Positions 27,711-36,248 of a DNA stretch of 64,000 bases are shown piece by piece. Location: positions 62,001-126,000 of the forward strand of contig JAEUVX010000011.1 in the NCBI GenBank assembly GCA_016786615.1, written 5' to 3'. The notes beneath the pieces were generated by a model. The model did not search any database, was not told where the DNA came from, and saw nothing but the letters and a program-made list of their open reading frames with translations. This DNA is from Flavipsychrobacter sp. (GTDB lineage: Bacteria > Bacteroidota > Bacteroidia > Chitinophagales > Chitinophagaceae). Position numbers and translations under genes: made by a program. Each line of letters opens with the position of its first letter. Position 1 is the stretch's first letter.

Positions 27711-29225
27711 ATGAAGCGAATTATTACATTTATCCTGATTACTACTATTATAATACTAAGCTGCAATACTCATTCTGAAAACACAGAAGAAGGAAAAGTT
27801 TTAGCACAAACGTATTGCGGCAGTTGCCACATAGTACCTGCTCCGGATTTGCTTGATAAACATTCATGGAAAACGTATATGCTACCACGTATGGGAGTAT
27901 TTCTGGGGATTGTAGAGCATGATTCGTTGATAGATGTATTATTAGAAGATGGCCCTGGCAGAGATATTGTGAAACAATCGGGTATTTTTCCTGAAAAACC
28001 GATGTTGAGTGCGGAAGAATGGGAAAAGATAAAAACATACTATATCGTCAATGCTCCCGAACAACCATATGCCGCACCAACGAAATCTATTACAAAAGGG
28101 TTAAAGACTTTTGATGTATTAATACCTGAATATAAACTTTCTCCCCCCAGTGTGACATTCGTAAAATTTAATCCTGACAACACTATATACATTGGGGATG
28201 CTAATACACAATCACTAAATGTCATATCAAATGATCTGAAACTAATACAAGCCGCAAAGGTAAAAGAAGGTGCTGTTTGGGCAGAGGAGTTTCCTCAAGA
28301 GCTCTTGCTTACAGTTATGGGGTCTTTCTCTCCCACAGATATGAACAGCGGTTTTATACTATCGTTGCCCAAAGTAGCTAACAGGCAGCCTTTCAAAGTA
28401 ATTGATTCTTTACAGCGCCCTGTACATAGCAGTTATGCCGATCTGGATGGCGACAATCAAATGGATATCGTTACATGCGAATTTGCAAAATGGACAGGCA
28501 AACTATCCTGGTGGCGCAACAATGGCAATGGCAGCTTTACAAAGAATATTCTTCGAAACAAACCCGGTGCATTAAAAGCATACACGAAAGACCTGAATGG
28601 AGATGATAAACAAGATATTATAGCCCTGTTCGGACAAGGGGATGAGGGCATTTATATTTACTACAACGAAGGAAATGGGAAATTCAGAGAAGAAGCAGCG
28701 TTGCGATTTCCACCTTCCTATGGTTCCAGCTTCTTTAGATTATTTGATTTTAATGGAGATGGCCATGACGACATTATATATACAGCAGGAGATAATGCAG
28801 ACTTCAAGCCAATACTCAAAAACTATCACGGTGTGTATGTATATATAAACGACGGAAAGAACAAGTTTAAGCAAGAGTTCTTTTATCATTTAAATGGTGC
28901 TTACGCCGCAATACCTGCTGACTATGATAAGGATGGTGATATAGACATTGCTGCTATTTCATTTTTCCCTGATTACAGCAAACAACCTGAAGAGAGTTTT
29001 GTGTATTTAGAGAATGACGGCAAAAACAAATTTACCACATCTACCATGCAAGACCCAACACTTGGCAGGTGGATAGTAATGGATGTAGCAGATTATGACA
29101 AAGATGGTGATGAGGATATAATACTGGGTTCGTTGGCATTTGAAGTAATCCCTGCAAATGGATTGGTAGATAAATGGGTAAATGGAGGTATACCATTTGT
29201 AGTACTTAAAAACAAGACTGAGTGA
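27711..29225 (+). CDS. Heme c lipoprotein with FG-GAP/VCBS repeats
   Basis: A 504-residue lipoprotein (lipobox ILSC, Cys18) with a single c-type heme site CGSCH at residues 36-40 near the N-terminus. Residues about 130-495 form FG-GAP/VCBS beta-propeller repeats with repeated calcium-loop motifs (DLDGDNQMDI, DLNGDDKQDI, DFNGDGHDDI, DYDKDGDIDI, DYDKDGDEDI). The architecture is a surface- or periplasm-anchored cytochrome-propeller protein. The role is unknown; electron transfer to a partner enzyme is possible. Its stop codon overlaps the GTG of the next gene by three bases, so translation is likely coupled. Confidence 0.8.
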   Translation: MKRIITFILITTIIILSCNTHSENTEEGKVLAQTYCGSCHIVPAPDLLDKHSWKTYMLPRMGVFLGIVEHDSLIDVLLEDGPGRDIVKQSGIFPEKPMLSAEEWEKIKTYYIVNAPEQPYAAPTKSITKGLKTFDVLIPEYKLSPPSVTFVKFNPDNTIYIGDANTQSLNVISNDLKLIQAAKVKEGAVWAEEFPQELLLTVMGSFSPTDMNSGFILSLPKVANRQPFKVIDSLQRPVHSSYADLDGDNQMDIVTCEFAKWTGKLSWWRNNGNGSFTKNILRNKPGALKAYTKDLNGDDKQDIIALFGQGDEGIYIYYNEGNGKFREEAALRFPPSYGSSFFRLFDFNGDGHDDIIYTAGDNADFKPILKNYHGVYVYINDGKNKFKQEFFYHLNGAYAAIPADYDKDGDIDIAAISFFPDYSKQPEESFVYLENDGKNKFTTSTMQDPTLGRWIVMDVADYDKDGDEDIILGSLAFEVIPANGLVDKWVNGGIPFVVLKNKTE

Positions 29226-30082
29226 TAAATAACAAACACATCTTAGTATATATACTATTCTGTGCTGTTACTATCACAATATTTTGCAGCTATCATGGTG
29301 GTGCAGCAAATGGCAACCTTGGCAATATGACAGGAAGCCCCGGAGCCGGCAATTGCGGCAATTGTCATAACGGCGGCACTGATACTACGTTCAGCACAAT
29401 AGTGATAAGAAAAAAAGGAGATACAACAAACAGTAGTATTAAACACTACACGGCCAATTCATTATATACTATTACTGTACGTGGCAAACACAGTCAATAT
29501 GATATGTTTGGCTTTCAAACAGTTGTGTTAGACCACAATAATAACCCTGTTGGGAACTTTGCAAACTTTGACAATTACTCTCACGGGCATCCTGCAGTCA
29601 ACCCGGTTTATGCAGAAAATAATACACGTATCTCCAAAGATACCAACGGTTGGTTTGAAGTGAATTTTGGTTGGAAAGCTCCGAATATGTCATCCGGAGA
29701 ACTTATACTATACGGTATTGTAAATGCGGTAAATAATAATGGACAGCCCAGCTTTGATAAAACAGGTCAAACGATGGCTATTCACCTTACAGACTCCACA
29801 CCTGTAAACATTTCGTATTTGCATTTAAAAAGCAATGTGTTAACATATCCAAACCCGGCAGATAAACTATTAACTATTGTATTGCCAAAGAATGAAAATC
29901 TTAAATTACTGCAGCTATTATCTTTTGATGGTGGTGCAGTTATTAAAAATATTATTCCACAACAGGCAAGCTCAAATAATGTATACTACATTAATACCGA
30001 CAAGCTTTTGGCCGGTCGTTATATACTGAGAACAGTATACCACAACACTACACTAATGAATACAATAATTATAAAACATTGA
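29222..30082 (+). CDS. Choice-of-anchor V domain heme c protein with T9SS sorting domain
   Basis: A 286-residue exported protein. A GTG at 29222 overlaps the upstream stop and is followed by a hydrophobic signal segment (HILVYILFCAVTITIFC). Near the mature N-terminus a GSPGAGNCGNCHNGG stretch gives a CXXCH site at residues 45-49, typical of the Bacteroidota choice-of-anchor V domain (about 26-190). The last 85 residues (LTYPNPADKLLTIVL and the end TIIIKH) are a T9SS type A sorting domain. It is inferred to be secreted through the outer membrane and to carry heme on the surface. Co-transcription with the upstream FG-GAP cytochrome suggests they work together. Confidence 0.8.
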   Translation: MINNKHILVYILFCAVTITIFCSYHGGAANGNLGNMTGSPGAGNCGNCHNGGTDTTFSTIVIRKKGDTTNSSIKHYTANSLYTITVRGKHSQYDMFGFQTVVLDHNNNPVGNFANFDNYSHGHPAVNPVYAENNTRISKDTNGWFEVNFGWKAPNMSSGELILYGIVNAVNNNGQPSFDKTGQTMAIHLTDSTPVNISYLHLKSNVLTYPNPADKLLTIVLPKNENLKLLQLLSFDGGAVIKNIIPQQASSNNVYYINTDKLLAGRYILRTVYHNTTLMNTIIIKH

Positions 30083-30265
30083 ATTCAGACACTGTATCTT
30101 CTAGGGCTTCACTATAGATACACTTATTTGACAAGCTGCGACGTAATAGATAATATTTTTTCAAAAAAGCTTTGTTTAGTCATAATATATTGTAAATTTA
30201 ATTGCTTTTTAATCCTATTTTAATTACTCCTTAATGTATTTATAAAATTGTTTTTTTAATCAGTT

Positions 30266-31786
30266 ATGATTAAGACTATAGGAGTAATATTGTCATTTAT
30301 TTTTCTATCACTCGCCTCGAAAGGGCAGATAAAACCTAATGATTTTTCGATATTGAACTACCGAATTGCAGGTTTTTCTGTACCGGAAAACACTAAAGCC
30401 ACTTCGTATATATTTCAAATAGCAAAGGGAGATATTTCAAATGAACAAGCTTTTGTTAAAGCAGTTTTCATTACCCATAAAACAAACAAACCAAAAGATA
30501 TAGCAGAGTTACCCTACTGGGGAAAACAATATACATGGCGTGTATCCTATCTGGACAATGCCGGAAAAGAATTTGCCAACTCCGGCTTGCATCATTTTGC
30601 TACAGGAGATTTAGTTTACACAGACACAACAAAAAATGGATTAATTGTTATAAAACAAGCAACTGACCATAAAGATTTGCTTGTATTGGTTGACAGGACA
30701 TTAGTGATGTATGATATGAAAGGCAGCCCTGTGTGGTATATGCCCGATATACCGGAGATAAAAAAACGTGATGTTGGTGTTCGCGATTTTAAAGCCACCA
30801 ATGATGGCACATTTACATTTCTTGTACAAGACAGAGCGTTTGAGATTGATTATAACGGGCAAATAATCTGGGAAGCTCCTAATGATGGTAAAGTTAGCGG
30901 CAAAAAAACGGAAGGGTATCATCATGAATTCACTAAACTAAGCAATGGGCACTATATGGTTGCCGGTGCAGAAGTTGTAAAAAAACGTGTTCCCGGCCCG
31001 ATAGCCGATTATTTTTCGGATGGAGAAGTATCAGTAACAAAAGGTAACGATGGAAATTATTATAAAGAGTTTACTTGTGGCACGTTGATAGAATATGATG
31101 CATCAGGCAACGTAGTCTGGTCGTGGAGAACTGCAGAACATTTAAACGATGATGATTTTTTCTGGCCGATAAAAACAATCAAAATGCCGTTTGACGGTAA
31201 TCCGTATATGAACGGATTTGATTTTGACATGGCGAATAATGTGATATACATGAGTTATAAAAGCATTAACCGAGTTATTAAAATCGCATACCCGGGAGGA
31301 GAAATATTAAATAGCTATGGCGGGAAAGAAGATAATAGCCCCTTTTACGGCCAGCATTCATGCCGTGTAAACAAACGTACAAACGAGCTGTACTTGTATA
31401 ACAATAACCACAGTGATTATTTACCGATATCAACCTCACAGATTGATGCCGAAGGATACCTTACATCACATGTTGTGAAATACAAACAACCTGCTGGCAG
31501 CAATAAGCTTATAAAAAACTGGGATGTCGGGATTAGATTATCACAAGATAAAAATGCACAACAAGTAAGTATCCGCGGTGGTAGCGTAGATATATTGGAT
31601 GATGATTGCGTACTGGTGAATACGGGCACTTTAAATTTGCTCATCCTGATAGATAATCAAAAACAAAAAATATGGGAAGCTGTTCCATTCACTACAGAGA
31701 ATAACTTCAGGGTGCCTTTACTACCATACCGCAGCAGTCATTTGCATAAGAAGGATATTGAAAAATTCCTTTTTCGCCTGCACTAA
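30266..31786 (+). CDS. Arylsulfotransferase (ASST)-like beta-propeller protein
   Basis: A 506-residue exported protein with a signal peptide ending near SKGQ (residue 21), an N-terminal fibronectin-like beta region (about 25-115) and a six-bladed propeller resembling the ASST family. Hallmarks are HHEFTKLSNGHYMVAGAE (HHD-type substrate-histidine region) and GQHSCRVNKRTNELYLYNN. Bacterial ASSTs move sulfate between phenolic donors and acceptors through a catalytic His; whether that activity is kept here is not proven. There is no T9SS domain. It lies 183 bases after the heme c gene and may be a separate unit. I see no clear promoter box. Confidence 0.75.
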   Translation: MIKTIGVILSFIFLSLASKGQIKPNDFSILNYRIAGFSVPENTKATSYIFQIAKGDISNEQAFVKAVFITHKTNKPKDIAELPYWGKQYTWRVSYLDNAGKEFANSGLHHFATGDLVYTDTTKNGLIVIKQATDHKDLLVLVDRTLVMYDMKGSPVWYMPDIPEIKKRDVGVRDFKATNDGTFTFLVQDRAFEIDYNGQIIWEAPNDGKVSGKKTEGYHHEFTKLSNGHYMVAGAEVVKKRVPGPIADYFSDGEVSVTKGNDGNYYKEFTCGTLIEYDASGNVVWSWRTAEHLNDDDFFWPIKTIKMPFDGNPYMNGFDFDMANNVIYMSYKSINRVIKIAYPGGEILNSYGGKEDNSPFYGQHSCRVNKRTNELYLYNNNHSDYLPISTSQIDAEGYLTSHVVKYKQPAGSNKLIKNWDVGIRLSQDKNAQQVSIRGGSVDILDDDCVLVNTGTLNLLILIDNQKQKIWEAVPFTTENNFRVPLLPYRSSHLHKKDIEKFLFRLH

Positions 31787-31909
31787 AATACTACTGATAA
31801 ACCTGTATAAATATCAGATAAAGAATACTACTAACAAACCACACTTCAGCATTATTCTACTTGTAAATATCGAAGGTGTTCGCTATACTTGCCCATTAAC
31901 TAAAAACTT

Positions 31910-32086
31910 ATGAAAAAATTAATCCTTCTGAGCCTGCTAACCCTAACTGTAGCATCATTCAGCTCTTGCGTAAAATTAACTAAATGTGATTGCCCTGCCG
32001 GTAAATCATTGAGTGTAAACGGCAATGATGATGATGAAATCCGCGCGAACTGCGAATCGAAATCTGGCGGTATGTGTACGTACTAA
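31910..32086 (+). CDS. Small lipoprotein (58 residues)
   Basis: The ATG at 31910 opens a 58-residue ORF with a clear lipoprotein signal: MKKLILLSLLTLTVASFSSC, Cys20 as the lipobox. The mature part is only 38 residues and contains four more Cys, with a run of Asp near the middle. A TATACTTG box (7 of 8 to consensus) at 31884-31891 lies 18 bases upstream, and a strong terminator follows 22 bases after the stop, so it is a complete single-gene unit. No family is recognised. Confidence 0.72.
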   Translation: MKKLILLSLLTLTVASFSSCVKLTKCDCPAGKSLSVNGNDDDEIRANCESKSGGMCTY

Positions 32087-32108
32087 TAACACGCCTGCAA
32101 TACAATTC

Positions 32109-32138
32109 AAAAAGGCTTACGTTTCCGTAAGCCTTTTT
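32109..32138 (+). terminator. Intrinsic terminator after the small lipoprotein gene
   Basis: A stem of about 11 bp (AAAGGCTTACG with CGTAAGCCTTT) with a short loop and a T-rich end, directly before tRNA-Asn on the opposite strand. Confidence 0.85.
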
Positions 32139-32146
32139 TGTTTTCG

Positions 32147-32220
32147 CTCCCCCTTCAGGACTTGAACCTGAGACCCCCTGATTAACAGTCAGGTGCTCTA
32201 ACCAACTGAGCTAAGGAGGA
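32147..32220 (-). tRNA. tRNA-Asn (anticodon GTT)
   Basis: A 74-base cloverleaf can be folded by hand. The acceptor stem pairs 32214-32220 with 32148-32154, the D arm is GCTC/GAGC, the anticodon stem CCTGA/TCAGG encloses a CTGTTAA loop with anticodon GTT, and the T arm is TCAGG/CCTGA with a TTCAAGT loop. The discriminator base is G and CCA is not encoded. It stands alone, 40 bases from the end of the glycosyltransferase fusion gene, which is transcribed on the same strand. Confidence 0.95.
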
Positions 32221-32260
32221 GTGTAATTCCCCGATTGGGATTGCAAAAATAAACGTTTTC

Positions 32261-34225
32261 TTATTTCTGCAAAATCTTTTTTGGATTTGTGCCCAGATAT
32301 TTAAAATTCTTAAGTATCAGTGTCAAATCTGCCCCAGCTGTGTATTGCTGTGCATATATGCTGTCCAGCTGAGAAGCCACTGTGGCAGAGGGTTCGTAGT
32401 CTGCAGCAATGAAATATGGCGGCAATATACCCATGCGTATGGCAGGTAGTTGATTGTTGGCAGTTGTGTAACCTACCCATGTGTTTCTGCCCATCAGCAC
32501 CAATATGCAGTTTACCCAGAATTGCAGTCCATTCTTTACAAACAGCAGCAGTAATGGCCACATTATCAGGAAGATGACAGACAGCCCCGCATCCAGTATG
32601 CGCTTATTGCGCAGCTGCGAGAATTTAGAGAGGTTGTAGCGTTTGTCGAGCGTATACAGGTCGCCCGCGGTGTGGCTGCTGTTGCTGCCTACAAAGCTCT
32701 CGCTGCCCTGCAGGTGTATCTTGTATTCGTAAGCACCACCACAATACTGCATCTGTTGCAATATCTGCGCATAGCTGAGGCCGTTTACACAAAATATCAC
32801 TTCGTTGATACCTGCGGTAAAGAGGTAAGGCTTCAGTTCGTTGATGCCTGCCAGCGCCGTACCCTTGTTATTTTCTGTGGCAATACGTCCGTTCAGGTCC
32901 GGTGCGTAGTGTACACGGCGCAGTGTATTGGCAGTATCGGCATAGTTTTTTTCATCGGCTACTATCACGGCTTTACGTGGCAGCTTGTCGTACGGGATGA
33001 ACTTGAAGATACCCAGGCGAAAAAACAGCTCGTGCAGCGCCAACATAATAACCGTACCCGATATACCACTGAATATGATAATAGCACGCGAATAGCGCAA
33101 GCCCGGCTGCAGCAAACCATAGTATGCCAGTATCATGATGGTACCTATCACCATAGCACGTATTACACGCAGGCCTCGGTACGACTGGTCGTACACACCA
33201 TTGATGTACAAACTGACCACCCACAGCGCAATATATACAGGGAAAGTAGCCAGTACAGAGTTGAGCGGTATAGGCTCTATATTCTTTACATGCACCACCC
33301 AGAACTCTTTCATAAACCACAGCGTGCCCAGCATTATCAGTGCATCAAACATTGGCATCCGCAGCACTTTCAGCACCTGCTTTACCACACCCAGTATGGC
33401 ACGCAGTACAATACCTATGTTGATAAAGATGGTAAACAACTGTGCATTGCCCTTGCTATAGTGCTTGCGCACAAAAGTTGAGAGCGCCTCGTTGAATATG
33501 CGTACATAAGACAGTGTAGCCTTGCGTGTGCTTTCTCCTTTATAATGTATCAGTGTAGCCTCGGGGAAATAGATATTCTGATAACCTGCCTTCTGTATGC
33601 GGTAAGAAAGATCTACGTCTTCACAATACATAAAATAATCTTCGTCGAACGCGCCACCTATTTTGGGCAGCACAGCAGTACGCACCAGCATACAGCAGCC
33701 CGAAAGTACATCTACCGCAGCCGTCTCGTCTTCGCCAATGTGCACGGCGTAGTATTTATTGAAGTAAGGCGATTTGCTGAATACCTTATTAATACCCGTA
33801 GTCTTGAAGATAGCTACCGATAGCGAGGGGAAAGATTTTTTCCCGTCGGGTGCAAACTGCCCTTTACCATCCAGCAGCTTGGGGCCAATGCTACCCGCTT
33901 CGGGGTGGGCATCCATATAGCCAATGGTTTTGGTAAAGAAATCTTCTGGCATTACTGTGTCGGGGTTCAGGAAGAGGATATACTCCCCTTTGGCTATTGC
34001 CACACCCTGATTATTGGCCCTGCCAAAGCCCGCATTGTCTTTATTCTCTATACGGATGACGGTGGGGAATTTCTCTGCCACCATCTGCATACTGCCATCG
34101 GTACTGTTATTATCTACCACTATCACCTCGGCATCAAACCCATTGGTAGCACGCAGCACACTGTGCAGGCATACCTCCAAAAAGTACTTCACATTATAAT
34201 TAACAATGATAACCGATATCTTCAT
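32261..34225 (-). CDS. GT2 glycosyltransferase fused to a glycosylphosphotransferase-like membrane module
   Basis: A 654-residue protein. Residues 1-250 are a family 2 glycosyltransferase of the rhamnosyltransferase type (SVIIVNYN, VVDNNSTDGS, LFLNPDT, MYCEDVDLSYR). Four or five transmembrane helices follow (about 265-410), then a Rossmann-like domain (about 420-535) and a final segment KRILDAGLSVIFLIMWP. These resemble the CoA-binding and membrane-anchor parts of polyprenyl glycosylphosphotransferases (WbaP/WcaJ), but the catalytic sugar-transferase core seems absent or greatly reduced. It probably acts in polysaccharide or LPS assembly at the inner membrane. There is no glycan cluster around it, only tRNA-Asn downstream. 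Confidence 0.75.
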   Translation of the reverse strand: MKISVIIVNYNVKYFLEVCLHSVLRATNGFDAEVIVVDNNSTDGSMQMVAEKFPTVIRIENKDNAGFGRANNQGVAIAKGEYILFLNPDTVMPEDFFTKTIGYMDAHPEAGSIGPKLLDGKGQFAPDGKKSFPSLSVAIFKTTGINKVFSKSPYFNKYYAVHIGEDETAAVDVLSGCCMLVRTAVLPKIGGAFDEDYFMYCEDVDLSYRIQKAGYQNIYFPEATLIHYKGESTRKATLSYVRIFNEALSTFVRKHYSKGNAQLFTIFINIGIVLRAILGVVKQVLKVLRMPMFDALIMLGTLWFMKEFWVVHVKNIEPIPLNSVLATFPVYIALWVVSLYINGVYDQSYRGLRVIRAMVIGTIMILAYYGLLQPGLRYSRAIIIFSGISGTVIMLALHELFFRLGIFKFIPYDKLPRKAVIVADEKNYADTANTLRRVHYAPDLNGRIATENNKGTALAGINELKPYLFTAGINEVIFCVNGLSYAQILQQMQYCGGAYEYKIHLQGSESFVGSNSSHTAGDLYTLDKRYNLSKFSQLRNKRILDAGLSVIFLIMWPLLLLFVKNGLQFWVNCILVLMGRNTWVGYTTANNQLPAIRMGILPPYFIAADYEPSATVASQLDSIYAQQYTAGADLTLILKNFKYLGTNPKKILQK

Positions 34226-34371
34226 CAGGCAGTATAAGCGTCTGCGAATATAAGCGCAGCAATCCTAATAACGAAAAAACAGGGTGGAGATTGCGTTTTA
34301 ATAGGATGCAAATAGTATTAAGCAATGAAAAATGTAAAAATCAATTCCCTGATTCATTATCTTCATATTCT

Positions 34372-34620
34372 ATGGCAAGAACAAATGATGAAGATTTCGA
34401 CATGTCCGACATGGGCACGCTGAACAAGTATAAAGCAGAAGTTGTGAACGGTGTAGTAAAGGGCATACAGCTAACTGATAAAAAAGTAGATGGTATCAGT
34501 GTAGAGGGTAAAACCATTGATGGTACATACACCATAAAAACCATCTACCTCGTTGCATATAGCGAGGAAGAAGCCCACCGGATACTCGGCGAAGTAAAAC
34601 AAAAGTATAAACTGCAATAG
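34372..34620 (+). CDS. Small conserved-looking protein (82 residues)
   Basis: A longer frame starts at TTG 34291, but the ATG at 34372 gives a compact 82-residue protein beginning MARTNDEDFDMSDMG, with no signal peptide. The central KYKAEVVNGVVKGIQLTDKKVDG stretch suggests a small beta-rich fold. The C-terminus is charged and helical (EEEAHRILGEVKQKYK). No family is recognised. It is divergent from the glycosyltransferase and followed at once by a hairpin terminator. Confidence 0.55.
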   Translation: MARTNDEDFDMSDMGTLNKYKAEVVNGVVKGIQLTDKKVDGISVEGKTIDGTYTIKTIYLVAYSEEEAHRILGEVKQKYKLQ

Positions 34621-34644
34621 AGCCACCGTAAAAAGTGGCTTTTT
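34621..34644 (+). terminator. Intrinsic terminator after the 82-residue gene
   Basis: A 6-bp stem (AGCCAC with GTGGCT) and 8-base loop, then TTTT. It begins at the first base after the stop codon. Confidence 0.75.
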
Positions 34645-34673
34645 ATATTCAACTCTATACAACCTTAAAAAAG

Positions 34674-34826
34674 ATGACACTATTAGAAGCATTAGACGCA
34701 ACGACAGGTCAGATCTATCTGTTTATGTATACAGTCTTTGCAGCACTTATAGGAACAGGAATTATCATCTTCTTTATGCTAAAGCTGATACTTAAATTCT
34801 TCATCTGGCTAAACGCTAAGAAATGA
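34674..34826 (+). CDS. Tiny single-pass membrane protein (paralogue A)
   Basis: The ATG at 34674 gives 50 residues: a short polar N-terminus, then a long hydrophobic helix with the motif FAALIGTG and a basic tail ending KK. The upstream frame from TTG 34635 overlaps the terminator hairpin and was rejected. It shares FAAL(I/V)GTG with the protein at 34947-35117, so the two look like paralogues. Its stop overlaps the ATG of the next ORF. Function unknown. Confidence 0.55.
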   Translation: MTLLEALDATTGQIYLFMYTVFAALIGTGIIIFFMLKLILKFFIWLNAKK

Positions 34827-34927
34827 AAACATTAACAGACGTTGTAAAGGCTGTAACAGTAGTATTTATAGTTTTGTTTGTATCAGTTGCTGTTGTGGGT
34901 GTTATCTCCGTTATTTTGTCACAATAG
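34823..34927 (+). CDS. Tiny membrane peptide (34 residues)
   Basis: The ATG at 34823 overlaps the stop of the preceding ORF (34824-34826). The product has a short polar start MKTLTDVVKAV followed by one hydrophobic helix and ends ILSQ. The overlap and hydrophobic pattern support it as a real member of a three-gene micro-operon, but the length leaves doubt. Confidence 0.4.
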   Translation: MKTLTDVVKAVTVVFIVLFVSVAVVGVISVILSQ

Positions 34928-34946
34928 CCCTCATAAACATGCACCT

Positions 34947-35117
34947 ATGCTCAGTTCATTATTATTAGACATATCAGAAGACATCTCTACAGAGGTGACA
35001 ACAGGTGACAAGGTCTTTTGGATATACTTCTACTTTGCTGCACTGGTGGGAACAGGCGGACTGCTTTACATGCTCATAAAGTTTGTAAAATGGTTAATCA
35101 AAAAGATTAATCGATAA
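34947..35117 (+). CDS. Tiny single-pass membrane protein (paralogue B)
   Basis: The ATG at 34947 gives 56 residues: an acidic N-terminus (DISEDISTEVTTGDK) and one hydrophobic helix with FAALVGTGG, closing with a basic tail KKINR. An upstream frame from TTG 34878 was rejected because it runs back into the preceding ORF. The shared FAAL(I/V)GTG motif with the protein at 34674-34826 suggests duplication. Function unknown. It precedes pfkA by 92 bases. Confidence 0.5.
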   Translation: MLSSLLLDISEDISTEVTTGDKVFWIYFYFAALVGTGGLLYMLIKFVKWLIKKINR

Positions 35118-35209
35118 CCTTCATTCGCACTTTAGCATTTGTTAATTCTCCGTAACCAACTGATAAGCTTGGTGCAATTTCCTACTTTCACAATACAAGA
35201 ACAGGTACT

Positions 35210-36190
35210 ATGGAGGCAATCAGCAAAATAGGCATTATGACATCGGGCGGCGATAGCCCGGGCATGAACGCTGCGGTACGTGCGGCAGTGCGTACGGCTA
35301 TTTATCACGGCATGGAAGTGTATGGTATTCGCCGTGGTTATCAGGGTATGATAGAGGGCGATATCTATCGTATGGAAGCTACCGATGTATCGAACATCAT
35401 ACAGCGTGGTGGCACTATACTGAAGACTGCCCGCAGCAAAGAATTCATGACCGAAGAAGGTATGCAGAAAGCATACGACCAGTTGCAGCAACACGGCATC
35501 AACGGCTTGGTGCTGATAGGTGGTGATGGTACTTTCCGTGGTGCGGTAGAGTTCTTCAGGCGATATACCATACCTGCTGTTGGCCTGCCCGGCACGATAG
35601 ATAAAGACCTTGCAGGTACAGACTATACCATTGGTTTTGATACCGCTGTGAATACGGCTGTAGAGGCGATTGATAAAATACGCGATACGGCAGAGGCACA
35701 CAATCGCCTGTTTATTGTAGAGGTAATGGGGCGCGATGCGGGCTATATAGCACTGCACAGCGGCATAGCCTGTGGTGCAGAAGATATACTGATACCCGAA
35801 ACACATACCGACATCAATGCCGTGCTGAACCGTATTGATATGGACGAGCGCCGTAAGAAGAATGTACACATCATAGTAGTAGCAGAGGGTGATGATTTTG
35901 GTGGTGCCAAAGAACTGCATGCAGAAGTGCAGCGCAGGTTCCCCTTGTTGGATGTACGTAGCACGATATTGGGCCATATACAGCGTGGTGGCAGCCCTAC
36001 CTGTGCAGACAGGGTATTGGCAAGCCGCTTAGGACATGCTGCGGTAGAGGCACTACGCACCGGCAAAACACAGGTGATGGCAGGCATTGTAAACGGAGAG
36101 ATTCTCTACACACCGTTTGAAAGCTGCGTGAAACAAAACGCCATCATCAGCAAAGACATGATAGAGATGATACATGTGCTTGCGGTGTAA
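35210..36190 (+). CDS. pfkA: 6-phosphofructokinase (ATP-dependent)
   Basis: A 326-residue, full-length bacterial PfkA. Landmarks are TSGGDSPGMNAAVR (11-24), the ATP site GGDGT (104-108), GTIDKDL (128-134) with the catalytic Asp131, the MGRDAGYIA fructose-6-phosphate segment, and GHIQRGGSPT. It phosphorylates fructose 6-phosphate to the 1,6-bisphosphate, the committing step of glycolysis, in the cytoplasm. It starts at an ATG about 92 bases past the tiny membrane genes and has no obvious operon partner. The base composition looks richer in G+C than that of the T9SS cargo genes. Confidence 0.97.
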   Translation: MEAISKIGIMTSGGDSPGMNAAVRAAVRTAIYHGMEVYGIRRGYQGMIEGDIYRMEATDVSNIIQRGGTILKTARSKEFMTEEGMQKAYDQLQQHGINGLVLIGGDGTFRGAVEFFRRYTIPAVGLPGTIDKDLAGTDYTIGFDTAVNTAVEAIDKIRDTAEAHNRLFIVEVMGRDAGYIALHSGIACGAEDILIPETHTDINAVLNRIDMDERRKKNVHIIVVAEGDDFGGAKELHAEVQRRFPLLDVRSTILGHIQRGGSPTCADRVLASRLGHAAVEALRTGKTQVMAGIVNGEILYTPFESCVKQNAIISKDMIEMIHVLAV

Positions 36191-36248
36191 ATACTAATAT
36201 CGAAATGCTAATTTCTAAATCCTAAACGCCTTAGTGGTTGAATTCAGA

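Noticed and set aside
32672-33481. Long plus-strand ORF (269 codons) opposite the glycosyltransferase fusion
   Set aside because: It is wholly within a convincing reverse-strand gene, with His/Gln/Tyr-rich shadow composition and no recognisable domain.
35132-35977. Long minus-strand ORF (281 codons) opposite pfkA
   Set aside because: Complement of the codon-biased pfkA reading frame; no domain of its own.
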